Part shown: positions 1 through 6,645 of the stretch, one piece after another | How positions within the stretch are numbered: position 1 is the first letter of the stretch | How the letters are laid out: the number at the start of each line of letters is the position of its first letter | Assembly (NCBI RefSeq): GCF_001719125.1 | Contig: NZ_CP017006.1 | Span: 62,001 to 126,000, forward strand | DNA: 64,000 nt | Reading direction: 5' to 3' | From: Sulfolobus sp. A20 | GTDB taxonomy: Archaea; Thermoproteota; Thermoprotei_A; Sulfolobales; Sulfolobaceae | Position numbers and translations under genes: made by a program | Notes under the pieces: generated by a model | The model's input: only the letters and a program-made list of their open reading frames with translations | Databases searched by the model: none | Told to the model about the DNA's origin: nothing

Positions 1-702
1 TTTACTATCATATGTTACTCTTAACCCCTCATCTTTTAATTTACTAACCTCGAAATTGGTACCAAATGGAAATCCTACTGTAATATAGTTATTGACGCCA
101 TTATTCCAAAAAATTGATTCATAAGCTTTATCAACTAGTAAACCTACGTCACCTTTCCTTATTTCGTCTAAGTCATTTACTTCTAGGAAATCACCTAGGG
201 GCATTCCTAGTATTTCGTTTTCGACGAAATTGACAACTTCCTTTAGATCCTCTCCTTTAAATGGGACGTTAACTTTTTCACTTAAATATTTAGTATGGGG
301 CCATTTGCCTCCAATTCTCTCCATTATTTCTCTTATCTTTCTAGAGTAATAACTTACCTTCCTAAATTTATCACCAGACGGAAAGTCGTATTCGACACCT
401 AATTTTAAATGAGGAAACCAATAGGCATAAGGATGTCTTAGATGACTTTCGACTATCTCTAGCATTACCATTATTTCAATTATCTGCTTGTTTTCTAGAA
501 AAGGTGAAACGTAAGCGTAAATGTGTGATTGACTACAAGTTGCTAATAATCTAGGCAATATTTCATAAAGTTTCAAAGCTTCTTTTCCTATAAACGCTTT
601 CTCAAATCCTCTCAAAACGTTTCCGCTAGATTTTGCCTTTATCACCTTACCATCACTTGTAAAAACGTCTAAATTGATGACTTCTATTTCTGGAGATATC
701 AT
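1..702 (-). CDS. HupK/HoxV-like degenerate hydrogenase large subunit (partial, cut by window edge)
   Basis: An open frame of 234 codons starts with ATG at 702 and runs off the left edge without a stop. The protein follows a [NiFe]-hydrogenase large subunit: an RGFEKAF stretch near residue 31 matches the RGxE region before the L1 motif, and ESHLRHPYAY follows further on. The L1 motif itself is degenerate: the RxCGxC site reads LLATCSQSH, so the first cysteine is lost and the second retained. Large-subunit relatives lacking active-site cysteines are known in bacteria as HupK/HoxV, scaffolds for Fe(CN)2CO cofactor assembly working with a HypC-type partner. It is divergent from two HypC-like genes, which fits that role. 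The C-terminal DPCxxC region is outside the window, so a diverged true large subunit is not excluded. A TATA-like box about 25 bases upstream suggests a leaderless mRNA. Confidence 0.7.
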   Translation of the reverse strand, partial: MISPEIEVINLDVFTSDGKVIKAKSSGNVLRGFEKAFIGKEALKLYEILPRLLATCSQSHIYAYVSPFLENKQIIEIMVMLEIVESHLRHPYAYWFPHLKLGVEYDFPSGDKFRKVSYYSRKIREIMERIGGKWPHTKYLSEKVNVPFKGEDLKEVVNFVENEILGMPLGDFLEVNDLDEIRKGDVGLLVDKAYESIFWNNGVNNYITVGFPFGTNFEVSKLKDEGLRVTYDSK

Positions 703-746
703 ATAAATTAGTTATCTTTTTAAACTTATAAACATAGTTAATTTAT
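703..746. promoter_or_regulatory. Compact divergent promoter between HupK-like gene and hypC-like pair
   Basis: Only 44 bases separate the two divergent start codons. The AT-rich centre (716-733) holds TTTTTAAA in the plus direction and TTTATAAG in the minus direction, overlapping each other. Each lies at about the right distance for transcription to begin at or next to its start codon, so both transcripts are probably leaderless and the two promoters probably interfere or are co-regulated. No recognisable operator was seen. Confidence 0.5.
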
Positions 747-974
747 ATGTGTTTAAGCTTACCAGCTGTTGTGGTTCAGAGCGAGGGAATGGTGGTATTT
801 GTTGATTACGGTAATGGCAATATTCAACCAGTTATAAATACTGAAGTTGACGTTAAGCCTGGTGATAAGGTTATTGTGAGTTATGGGATGATAATTAGTA
901 AGATAAGTGAGGAGGAATTTAAAGAGTTACAACAAATTCAGAAAGAGATGGTGAATTATTTTGAGCAACTATGA
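747..974 (+). CDS. HypC/HupF/HoxL-family hydrogenase maturation chaperone
   Basis: This 75-residue protein starts MCLSLP, the family signature in which Cys2 is exposed after removal of Met and binds the Fe(CN)2CO unit carried between HypD and the large subunit. The rest is the small beta-barrel (VDVKPGDKVIVSYG) plus a C-terminal helix. It differs from the canonical hypC at 3568-3846 and lies divergent to the HupK-like gene, so it is more likely the dedicated partner of that protein, as HoxL is to HoxV in Ralstonia, than the general HypC. That pairing is inference. Its 3' end overlaps the next HypC-like frame by 14 bases, implying one transcript. Confidence 0.75.
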   Translation: MCLSLPAVVVQSEGMVVFVDYGNGNIQPVINTEVDVKPGDKVIVSYGMIISKISEEEFKELQQIQKEMVNYFEQL

Positions 975-1194
975 TCCCTATGATATGGCACACGTTGGTA
1001 AAATAATTGAAATTGTCGGTGACGAGGCTAAAGTGGATTTTAAGGGAGTAATGAGAAAGGTAAATATTTCATTAGTTAACGCTAAGGTAGGGGATTACGT
1101 TTTGGTTCACGCGGGTTATGCTATAAAAGTATTAAATGATAAGGAGATTGAGGAAGATTTAAGGAGCAAAATTAAGAGCTTACTTTCTGACTAA
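961..1194 (+). CDS. HypC-like protein lacking the essential N-terminal cysteine
   Basis: Seventy-seven codons overlapping the preceding HypC-like gene. The body is clearly HypC: AKVGDYVLVHAGYAI is almost identical to the matching stretch of the canonical hypC at 3568-3846. The functional Met-Cys start is absent. A TTG start at 961, eight bases after GGTG, gives MSNYDPYD before MAHVGK; an ATG at 985 gives MAHVGK, with Ala or His where Cys2 should be. It therefore cannot carry the iron ligand set in the usual way and may act as a non-catalytic chaperone or complex subunit. The 3' end overlaps the convergent gene at 1172-1480 by 23 bases. Family call is firm; role is unknown. Confidence 0.7.
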   Translation: MSNYDPYDMAHVGKIIEIVGDEAKVDFKGVMRKVNISLVNAKVGDYVLVHAGYAIKVLNDKEIEEDLRSKIKSLLSD

Positions 1195-1480
1195 TGAGTT
1201 CCTTTACTCTTTTTACTAATTCTTCGTTGCACTTACCGCTAATGAGATAGTTGAACATTTCGTCAATAACCTCAGAGTATAACTCATAAATCTTGCTGTC
1301 ACTCTTTTTCATGTTCTCTATAATCAAGTATCTGTAATCGACTATTGAATCTTTAAGTTGAAACTTAAATAATGCATATTCCTCAAGGCAGTCTAACAAT
1401 GCCGATAGTTTAACGACTGGATCTCTTGATATTTCAGCTAATTCTAATAAATTCTTAGCTAAGTATTCATGAGAGTCCAT
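1172..1480 (-). CDS. Small all-helical protein, last gene of the hyp operon
   Basis: A 102-residue acidic, apparently all-helical protein with no membrane segment or recognised motif. ATG at 1480 overlaps the 3' end of the preceding frame by 14 bases, so it is probably translationally coupled and the terminal gene of the hypE-to-1172 operon. Its end overlaps the convergent HypC-like gene by 23 bases. It loosely recalls the 164-residue helical protein at 36632-37126 in hydrogenase cluster B (both have an 'ISRDPVVKLSALL / NEKIVKLTALL' type stretch), but I cannot establish homology by eye. Operon context suggests a hydrogenase-related role. Confidence 0.6.
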   Translation of the reverse strand: MDSHEYLAKNLLELAEISRDPVVKLSALLDCLEEYALFKFQLKDSIVDYRYLIIENMKKSDSKIYELYSEVIDEMFNYLISGKCNEELVKRVKELISQKVSS

Positions 1481-1745
1481 TCATTATCATCTCTAATCTA
1501 ACGTTTATCTCATCTCGTAAGTAATAGTTTTCAAGTTTAACTTGGTATCCGCATTTAAATACCTCCTTCAATATTTGCAATCCTAAAGCTATTACCAGAA
1601 TTTGTGGGGTGTAAGCTGAGACTGGTCTATAATAGATCGTATCGTTTTCAACTCTAATTAAACCTAAATTTAATGCTGGTATTCCTGTCTCAAGCTCTAT
1701 TACATTCTCCAAGTTTTTAAGACAGCTTTCCTTGTCTTCCGCCAA
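1467..1745 (-). CDS. Uncharacterised 92-residue protein in hyp operon
   Basis: This frame begins at a TTG (1745) inside the end of the aldolase gene, overlapping it by 29 bases, and ends overlapping the next gene by 14 bases. Such tight nesting supports it being real and co-translated. The protein has two cysteines (near residues 8 and 65) and a hydrophobic middle stretch (TPQILVIALGLQILKEVF) that may be an amphipathic helix rather than a membrane span. I do not recognise a family. Its position, in the same operon as hypC, hypD and hypE, makes a hydrogenase maturation role plausible. Confidence 0.55.
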   Translation of the reverse strand: MAEDKESCLKNLENVIELETGIPALNLGLIRVENDTIYYRPVSAYTPQILVIALGLQILKEVFKCGYQVKLENYYLRDEINVRLEMIMNGLS

Positions 1746-2445
1746 ATTTTACCGCCCTAATGTATCCAGCACCAGGTTTTCTCAAGTCTATTAAGGTTAA
1801 TTTGTATTTTATACCCCCTAAAGCCTTTGAAGCTACATTAAATCTAGCCCATTCGTCCAATATCTCCATGAATGCCCTAGCTTCGTGAATGCAAGCACCA
1901 GCTGAAAAAGCTCCATGATTTAGAGTTATTACAACTCTAGGCACTTTCATTCCTTCTCCTCTAAACGCTTCGCCTATCAATTTAGCTAGTTCCTTAGTGC
2001 CTGGGTGAGAATAGGGTACTATTTTAACGTCACCTAATATTGCTGCAGCTTCACCATGTGTAATCTCTAAAAATCCAGATAAAGTGGCTCCCATAACGTA
2101 AGGGGCGTGAGCGTGAATCACTGCATTAACATCTGGTCTGTTCTTATATATAGCTAGGTGAGCATAAGTTTCTATTGACGGTTTTAAATCGCCCTCAATA
2201 ACATTACCTTCCAAGTCTACTGCAATTAAATCATTTGCTGCTAAACTCATCCTAGGATAACCTGAAGGGGTAATCCAAATCTTATTAGACCCCGGTAATC
2301 TAGCACTTTGGTTTCCACCAGCATTAGTCACTAAGCCTTTATAGTAAAAAGCTTTCACCGTATTAACTAATTCTTGTTTTAATTGTTCTTCACTAGTTTG
2401 ACAGAGCTTACAATATGTATTGCCAATCATGTAAACTATTTCCAT
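1717..2445 (-). CDS. Class II aldolase/adducin-family protein inside the hyp operon
   Basis: The protein has the class II aldolase fold signature: GNQSAR for phosphate binding, VIHAHAPYV for two metal-binding histidines, and a third histidine in VPYSHPGT. The family normally cleaves or isomerises sugar phosphates such as fuculose-1-phosphate or ribulose-5-phosphate with a divalent metal. The stop of hypD and an ATG at 2445 overlap as TGATG, so it is translationally coupled to hypD; an upstream GTG at 2448 is also possible. A class II aldolase-like protein (NovR, recalled from memory) has been proposed in bacteria to supply the CO ligand of [NiFe] hydrogenase when HypX is absent. No HypX is seen here, so the same job is an attractive inference. 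An N-terminal CKLC motif is an added oddity. Confidence 0.8.
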   Translation of the reverse strand: MEIVYMIGNTYCKLCQTSEEQLKQELVNTVKAFYYKGLVTNAGGNQSARLPGSNKIWITPSGYPRMSLAANDLIAVDLEGNVIEGDLKPSIETYAHLAIYKNRPDVNAVIHAHAPYVMGATLSGFLEITHGEAAAILGDVKIVPYSHPGTKELAKLIGEAFRGEGMKVPRVVITLNHGAFSAGACIHEARAFMEILDEWARFNVASKALGGIKYKLTLIDLRKPGAGYIRAVKFGGRQGKLS

Positions 2446-3575
2446 CACCTCTTACATCTAGGTACTGCATTAATTATCTTATGATGGGCCCATATCCAGC
2501 ACGTACCCTCTTGGGATACCATAGGAGCTCCCTTAGGATCTTCTGGAGTACAACTCTTCATGTATAGCGGGCACTCTGGAGGATCAATTAGACCCATAAC
2601 CACTTCACCACATCTAGCGCCGGTTACGTATTCGTCTTGTGTAGATATTCCCTTCCTTAAGCCATATTTTTCTCTAGCGTCAATATGCCTAAACTCGTCT
2701 TTTATTCTAAAACCAGCCTTAGGAAAGACTGCAACTCCTCTAACATAACCGTCCTCTAAATCAAATACTTTTTCCATTACCTCTTGAGCTTTAATATTAC
2801 CCTCCCAAGTAACAGATCTCGTATACTCGTTCTCCATCTTCGGCTTACCTTCATAAATTTGCTTCAATAACATATAAATTGATAATAGAACGTCTATTGG
2901 CTCAAAACCTGAAAACACAACCGGCTTTTTGGTTCTCAGAAAATATTCATAATAAGGCTTCATCCCGGTTATAGTTGCTGAGTGCCCAGCAGAAATGAAC
3001 GCATCTATTCCTAAAACGTTAGACTCCATTACTGACCCTTGTATAGATGGAGTGTATCTATAACTAACTAAAAAGCTCACATTTGGAGGAATCCCTTTAA
3101 GTATTTCAAACGCCGTAGCTGGGGCTGTAGTGTCCATTCCTACTGCGAAGAATAGAAATTCTTTATTCGGCTCTTTTCTAGCCATAGTTATAACGTCTTG
3201 AACTCCATAAACGATTCTGACATCAGCTCCTAAAGCTTTTGCGTCTTGTAAACTCATCTTCGTGCCCTTTGACCTACTCATATCTCCATAAGTTACAACT
3301 GTTACTCCATCTAATGATAACTTCACAGCATCATCAATATCAGTTGCTGGCGTTATACATACCGGACATCCTGGTCCAGCCCTAATTTGTACGTTATCTG
3401 GCAAAAGCGTTCTAATCCCATAATGTGTTATGGTCCACTCATGTGAGCCACAAACGTGCATAATTTGGATGTTTTCTTCAATCTTCTTCGCTAACTGGTT
3501 AATCTTCTCAGCTAATACCTTAGCTAATTCTGAATTTCTATAGTACTTTAAAATTTGGGGTAGTCTCTCACTCAT
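2445..3575 (-). CDS. hypD: HypD, Fe(CN)2CO cofactor assembly protein
   Basis: A full-length 376-residue HypD. With HypC and HypE it forms the scaffold on which the two cyanides and the CO are added to the iron of the [NiFe] active site. Visible signatures are MHVCGSHEW with Cys42, GPGCPVC with Cys70 and Cys73 (redox-active thiols), and a C-terminal cysteine set (CGEVVMG, CPLYMKSC, SQEGTCWIW) that holds the [4Fe-4S] cluster. It overlaps the 3' end of hypC by 8 bases and runs into the aldolase through TGATG, so the three are one translational unit. Confidence 0.95.
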   Translation of the reverse strand: MSERLPQILKYYRNSELAKVLAEKINQLAKKIEENIQIMHVCGSHEWTITHYGIRTLLPDNVQIRAGPGCPVCITPATDIDDAVKLSLDGVTVVTYGDMSRSKGTKMSLQDAKALGADVRIVYGVQDVITMARKEPNKEFLFFAVGMDTTAPATAFEILKGIPPNVSFLVSYRYTPSIQGSVMESNVLGIDAFISAGHSATITGMKPYYEYFLRTKKPVVFSGFEPIDVLLSIYMLLKQIYEGKPKMENEYTRSVTWEGNIKAQEVMEKVFDLEDGYVRGVAVFPKAGFRIKDEFRHIDAREKYGLRKGISTQDEYVTGARCGEVVMGLIDPPECPLYMKSCTPEDPKGAPMVSQEGTCWIWAHHKIINAVPRCKR

Positions 3576-3846
3576 TTACCCCACCCCCTATTGCCTCATA
3601 TAGATCTCTCCTCCTCTGTTCTTCATTTAATCCTTTAGTCATCTCCTCCCACATTTGAATAGTTTTCTTAGCTTCTTCTTCATCAACTACTTGTATTGCA
3701 TAACCTGCATGGACTAAAACGTAGTCTCCTATCTTAGCGTTAACTAAAGAGATTAATACATTATCCTTAATTGTTCCGAAGCCGAAATCGACCTTAGCGA
3801 AATCCCCATTTATTTCGATTACTTTTCCAGGGTATGCTACGCACAT
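3568..3846 (-). CDS. hypC: HypC, hydrogenase maturation chaperone
   Basis: Ninety-two residues beginning MCVAYPGKVIEI, the canonical HypC start with Cys2, followed by the beta-barrel (VNAKIGDYVLVHAGYAI) and a longer charged C-terminal helix. HypC binds HypD and the immature large subunit and carries the iron with its diatomic ligands. It sits directly before hypD with an 8-base overlap and 2 bases after the metal-knuckle gene, in the usual C-D-E neighbourhood, so I take this copy as the general HypC and the two copies at 747-1194 as specialised ones. Confidence 0.93.
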   Translation of the reverse strand: MCVAYPGKVIEINGDFAKVDFGFGTIKDNVLISLVNAKIGDYVLVHAGYAIQVVDEEEAKKTIQMWEEMTKGLNEEQRRRDLYEAIGGGVNE

Positions 3847-3848
3847 CT

Positions 3849-4103
3849 TTAAATACCCCCATAAATTTTTTTCATCTCCTCTATTTCAGCTTTTGTGGGT
3901 TTAGAAATTGGGAAATAATCCTCATCAAAGTATAGCATAGGTACTGAACAATGTAATGGCATAAACATTTCATGCCCACATATCTTACATCTTAAATAAT
4001 CAACTTTTCTAAAACTCCCCTTCTGTATATACTCCATTTCCATACCACAATGCATGGGAACTTTTTCTTCATGTTCACAGACCATACAAATGAGCTTAGC
4101 CAT
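3849..4103 (-). CDS. Small protein with two tandem CxxC-x8-HC metal knuckles
   Basis: Eighty-four residues between hypE and hypC. It is an internal duplication: C6-x2-C9-x8-H18-C19 and C39-x2-C42-x8-H51-C52 have identical spacing, offset by 33 residues, and each ends in a methionine-containing strand (MHCGMEM, LHCSVPM). Each repeat could bind one metal with four ligands, or both could build one domain. Zinc is the default guess; nickel or iron handling would fit the operon. I do not recognise a named hydrogenase protein. It is 12 bases downstream of hypE and clearly in the same operon. Confidence 0.75.
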   Translation of the reverse strand: MAKLICMVCEHEEKVPMHCGMEMEYIQKGSFRKVDYLRCKICGHEMFMPLHCSVPMLYFDEDYFPISKPTKAEIEEMKKIYGGI

Positions 4104-4115
4104 CCTTTTTCCCTC

Positions 4116-5171
4116 CTAACATATTCTTGGAACTGGATCACCTACTGGTCTATTTACTAACCTTTTACCCCCTACTACTGTTTCTAATATAACACCCTCA
4201 ATATCTTTTTTAACTTCACCTATTATGTTAGCATCTTTACCCCAAGGAGTCTTTTTTAAAGCATCTAAGACATCATTAGCTACTTCTGGGGATACAGCGA
4301 GTACAGCTTTTCCCTCATTTCCTAATTCCAATAAATCCAGTCCTAAGAACTCAACGGCACTTCTAACCTCTTCTTTTACTGGAATATCAGCCTCTCTTAT
4401 ATAGATTCCTAAACCAGATTTGTCAGCCCAATCGTTTAATAAGTCAGCTAGACCTCCCCTAGTAGGATCTTTAGCGTCAGCTACACCCCCCACTTCTAAA
4501 ACACTCTTCATCATCTTATTTAAGGGAGCTACGTCAGATGATATGTTAATCTCAAACTCTATCCCCTCTCTAGATGATAAGATGGCAATGGCGTGATCAC
4601 CTATAGTTCCCGACACTATTATCTTATCATTTGGTCTAATATTCATTGGCACTAACCATTCATACTTAACTTCCCTAGATTTCCTTAAAACCTTGAAGTT
4701 ATATTTTAACTCCGGCGAAGGTAAGCCTATTCCACTAGTATTTATTATAATTTTATCCAATGAACCCTTCTCCATCACCTTAGTATCTCCAGTAACTATG
4801 TGCACCCCTGCCTCTTCTGAAGTCCTCTTTATACTTTCAACAATCTTGGCTAGATCCTCCTTAGGAAATCCCTCCTCCAAAACAATTGCTAAACTTAACG
4901 CTATTGGATCAGCTCCCATCATTGCTAAATCATTTACAGTTCCAGAAACTGCTAACCTACCTATATCTCCTCCTTTAAAGAATATTGGTCTAACGGTGAA
5001 GGAATCAGTTGTGAAAGCTATTCCATTTACAATTGCTCCATCATCTAACACATTTAGCCCAACTTCGCCAAAGCCGTCATAAAGAGGTAAGAAGTATTCT
5101 TTAATTAAACTATGCATATAACTTCCTCCTGCGCCATGTAAAAGTGTGACAACCTTTTTAGGATCACTCAT
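4116..5171 (-). CDS. hypE: HypE, cyanide-ligand forming enzyme
   Basis: A 351-residue protein of the PurM/AIR-synthase-like family. It ends in PRIC, where the terminal Cys351 receives the carbamoyl group from HypF and is dehydrated to thiocyanate with ATP before cyanide transfer to iron in HypCD. Near the N-terminus are the glycine-rich LLHGAGGSYM and the DDGAIV region; GDTKVMEKG and TRGG follow in the nucleotide-binding fold. Length and C-terminus are canonical. It is the first gene of the leftward hypE-to-1172 operon, and a palindrome lies just before its start codon. Its partner HypF was not found in the window. Confidence 0.95.
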   Translation of the reverse strand: MSDPKKVVTLLHGAGGSYMHSLIKEYFLPLYDGFGEVGLNVLDDGAIVNGIAFTTDSFTVRPIFFKGGDIGRLAVSGTVNDLAMMGADPIALSLAIVLEEGFPKEDLAKIVESIKRTSEEAGVHIVTGDTKVMEKGSLDKIIINTSGIGLPSPELKYNFKVLRKSREVKYEWLVPMNIRPNDKIIVSGTIGDHAIAILSSREGIEFEINISSDVAPLNKMMKSVLEVGGVADAKDPTRGGLADLLNDWADKSGLGIYIREADIPVKEEVRSAVEFLGLDLLELGNEGKAVLAVSPEVANDVLDALKKTPWGKDANIIGEVKKDIEGVILETVVGGKRLVNRPVGDPVPRIC

Positions 5172-5176
5172 CCATT

Positions 5177-5202
5177 AATTCACAAATTAAATAATGTGAA
5201 TT
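5177..5202. promoter_or_regulatory. Inverted repeat before hypE, possible operator
   Basis: AATTCACA at 5177-5184 and TGTGAATT at 5195-5202 form a perfect 8-base inverted repeat with a 10-base AT-rich spacer, 6 bases before the hypE start codon. A TATA-like CTTAATAATC lies upstream at about 5204-5215 in the minus direction, so the repeat would cover the expected transcription start. This is where a repressor dimer would act. I did not find the same repeat before the other hydrogenase operons, and a chance palindrome in AT-rich DNA remains possible. Confidence 0.4.
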
Positions 5203-5230
5203 GCGATTATTAAGTATTGTGGTTTATCAT

Positions 5231-5989
5231 TTAAAAAATAGCTCGTGACAAGACTAACTCCCTAATTCTCTGCCTAACTACACCATTGTAGTTCTGAATA
5301 TTTCCTATGAAAGCTTCTATCTCTGTATCAATTGGCAACTCAAAGAATTTTATACCATATTTTTCAGACAACTCTTTTATTATCTTTACATCCCCAAATG
5401 GTCTTACCACTTTATCACCACAGTTAAAATACGACATGTTTACTAAAAGCATTGGTTTAACTTTCCTCTCGTTAACTAAATATTTGATTAAATACTCTAC
5501 TACTTTCACAGAGACTTTTGACGGAGTAGTTACTACAATCGGAGCGTAATCTCTGTCTGCAACTCTTTCTATTACTAACAATTCATCTCCTAAACCGGGC
5601 GGTAGATCAAAGACCACATTCTTAGCCTCTTTTAAGTTTCCAAAGGCTATTATAGACTCTATCACTTTGTCTTGACTAATACCGGGTAAAATTACGTAAT
5701 TGTCCTTTACAACTCCACTTAGACTAACTAATCCTAACGAGTTGTTTATCATAAAGGGCTCTACACCTAGCTTACTAACCTCGTGTAGTCTTCCCTCTAA
5801 TCCAAATAGCTTTGCTATTGCCATAGTGTGCACATCAACGTCTATAACGGTAGTCTTCTCACTCTCTGATAAAGAAAGTGCTAATAGAGACGAGATTATA
5901 CTTTTACCCACACCACCTTTAGCACTCATTACCACAAATACTCTTTTACCCCTAAGCTTCTCCTTAGCCAACTGTCTTAATGGTTCCAC
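5231..5989 (-). CDS. hypB: Mrp/MinD-type HypB, ATPase for nickel delivery
   Basis: A 252-residue deviant Walker A ATPase (SAKGGVGKS at residues 22-30, and [10 protein letters not shown] as the switch/Walker B region). Bacterial HypB is a SIMIBI GTPase, but Thermococcus uses a Mrp/MinD-family ATPase as HypB, in complex with HypA, to load nickel. This gene starts with GTG at 5989 inside the end of hypA (26-base overlap, GGTGAGG just before the start), which supports the same assignment. A cysteine in SYFNCGDK could take part in metal binding; the CPHCG-type pair of Mrp/NBP35 iron-sulphur carriers is absent. A ParA or Mrp function unrelated to hydrogenase is less likely given the overlap. Confidence 0.85.
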   Translation of the reverse strand: MEPLRQLAKEKLRGKRVFVVMSAKGGVGKSIISSLLALSLSESEKTTVIDVDVHTMAIAKLFGLEGRLHEVSKLGVEPFMINNSLGLVSLSGVVKDNYVILPGISQDKVIESIIAFGNLKEAKNVVFDLPPGLGDELLVIERVADRDYAPIVVTTPSKVSVKVVEYLIKYLVNERKVKPMLLVNMSYFNCGDKVVRPFGDVKIIKELSEKYGIKFFELPIDTEIEAFIGNIQNYNGVVRQRIRELVLSRAIF

Positions 5990-6410
5990 CTTCCCTCACC
6001 ACTATCTCATCTATTGTTATATCGTCTAACTGAACTACAACATCATGTGACACACATCTTGGACAAGTTAAGAATGATGAGGCTAATGAGGGAATTAAGT
6101 GCAAAGGATATTCCTCACCATATTCACTTCTCACCTTGTCAAGTTGATCCTTTACTTGGTCAATTGTAAACACATTGTCACAGTTCCTACACTTAAAGGT
6201 AGGATCCTTAAACTTTACCTCTAGAGTTGCATTATCTAAAATTACTGATCCTTTCTTCATCGTATCAAAAGCTTCTTTCAGAATGTCTACTTCAAGGAAA
6301 GTGAAAGATGGGATCCCCACTTTAACTTTCTCTATTTCCTTCACGTTGTTCTCATTAGCCCAATTTATTAAAGCCCTTATTATCGAATCGGCAACTGACC
6401 ACTCGTGCAT
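5964..6410 (-). CDS. hypA: HypA, nickel metallochaperone
   Basis: 148 residues beginning [10 protein letters not shown], where His2 (with Met1 and Glu3) forms the nickel site. The zinc site is made by C74-x2-C77 and C116-x2-C119, with an insertion of about 38 residues between the pairs, as in Thermococcus HypA. It hands nickel to the large subunit with the help of the MinD-type HypB encoded by the overlapping downstream gene. It is the first gene of its unit; the 235 bases between it and the next gene on the right contain only AT-rich promoter-like sequence. Confidence 0.93.
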   Translation of the reverse strand: MHEWSVADSIIRALINWANENNVKEIEKVKVGIPSFTFLEVDILKEAFDTMKKGSVILDNATLEVKFKDPTFKCRNCDNVFTIDQVKDQLDKVRSEYGEEYPLHLIPSLASSFLTCPRCVSHDVVVQLDDITIDEIVVREGGTIKTVG

Positions 6411-6645
6411 AAATAAATTGTGAGAAGGAAGTTAAAAAGAATATGCGTGTAAAGGGGAGGTTAATGTTTTCTCCTTTATTTTTTAGGTATAATAGCAAAT
6501 CCCATAAAACTGAATAATACTCTTCTACTTTTTTTAATTTTTATTAAATATATTTTATCTTATATATCAACTAAATATCATCATCTTAATGTAGTTCTGA
6601 TAGCTAATTAAAAAGGTTAAAAAAGCTATCATCATATTTTAAAAT

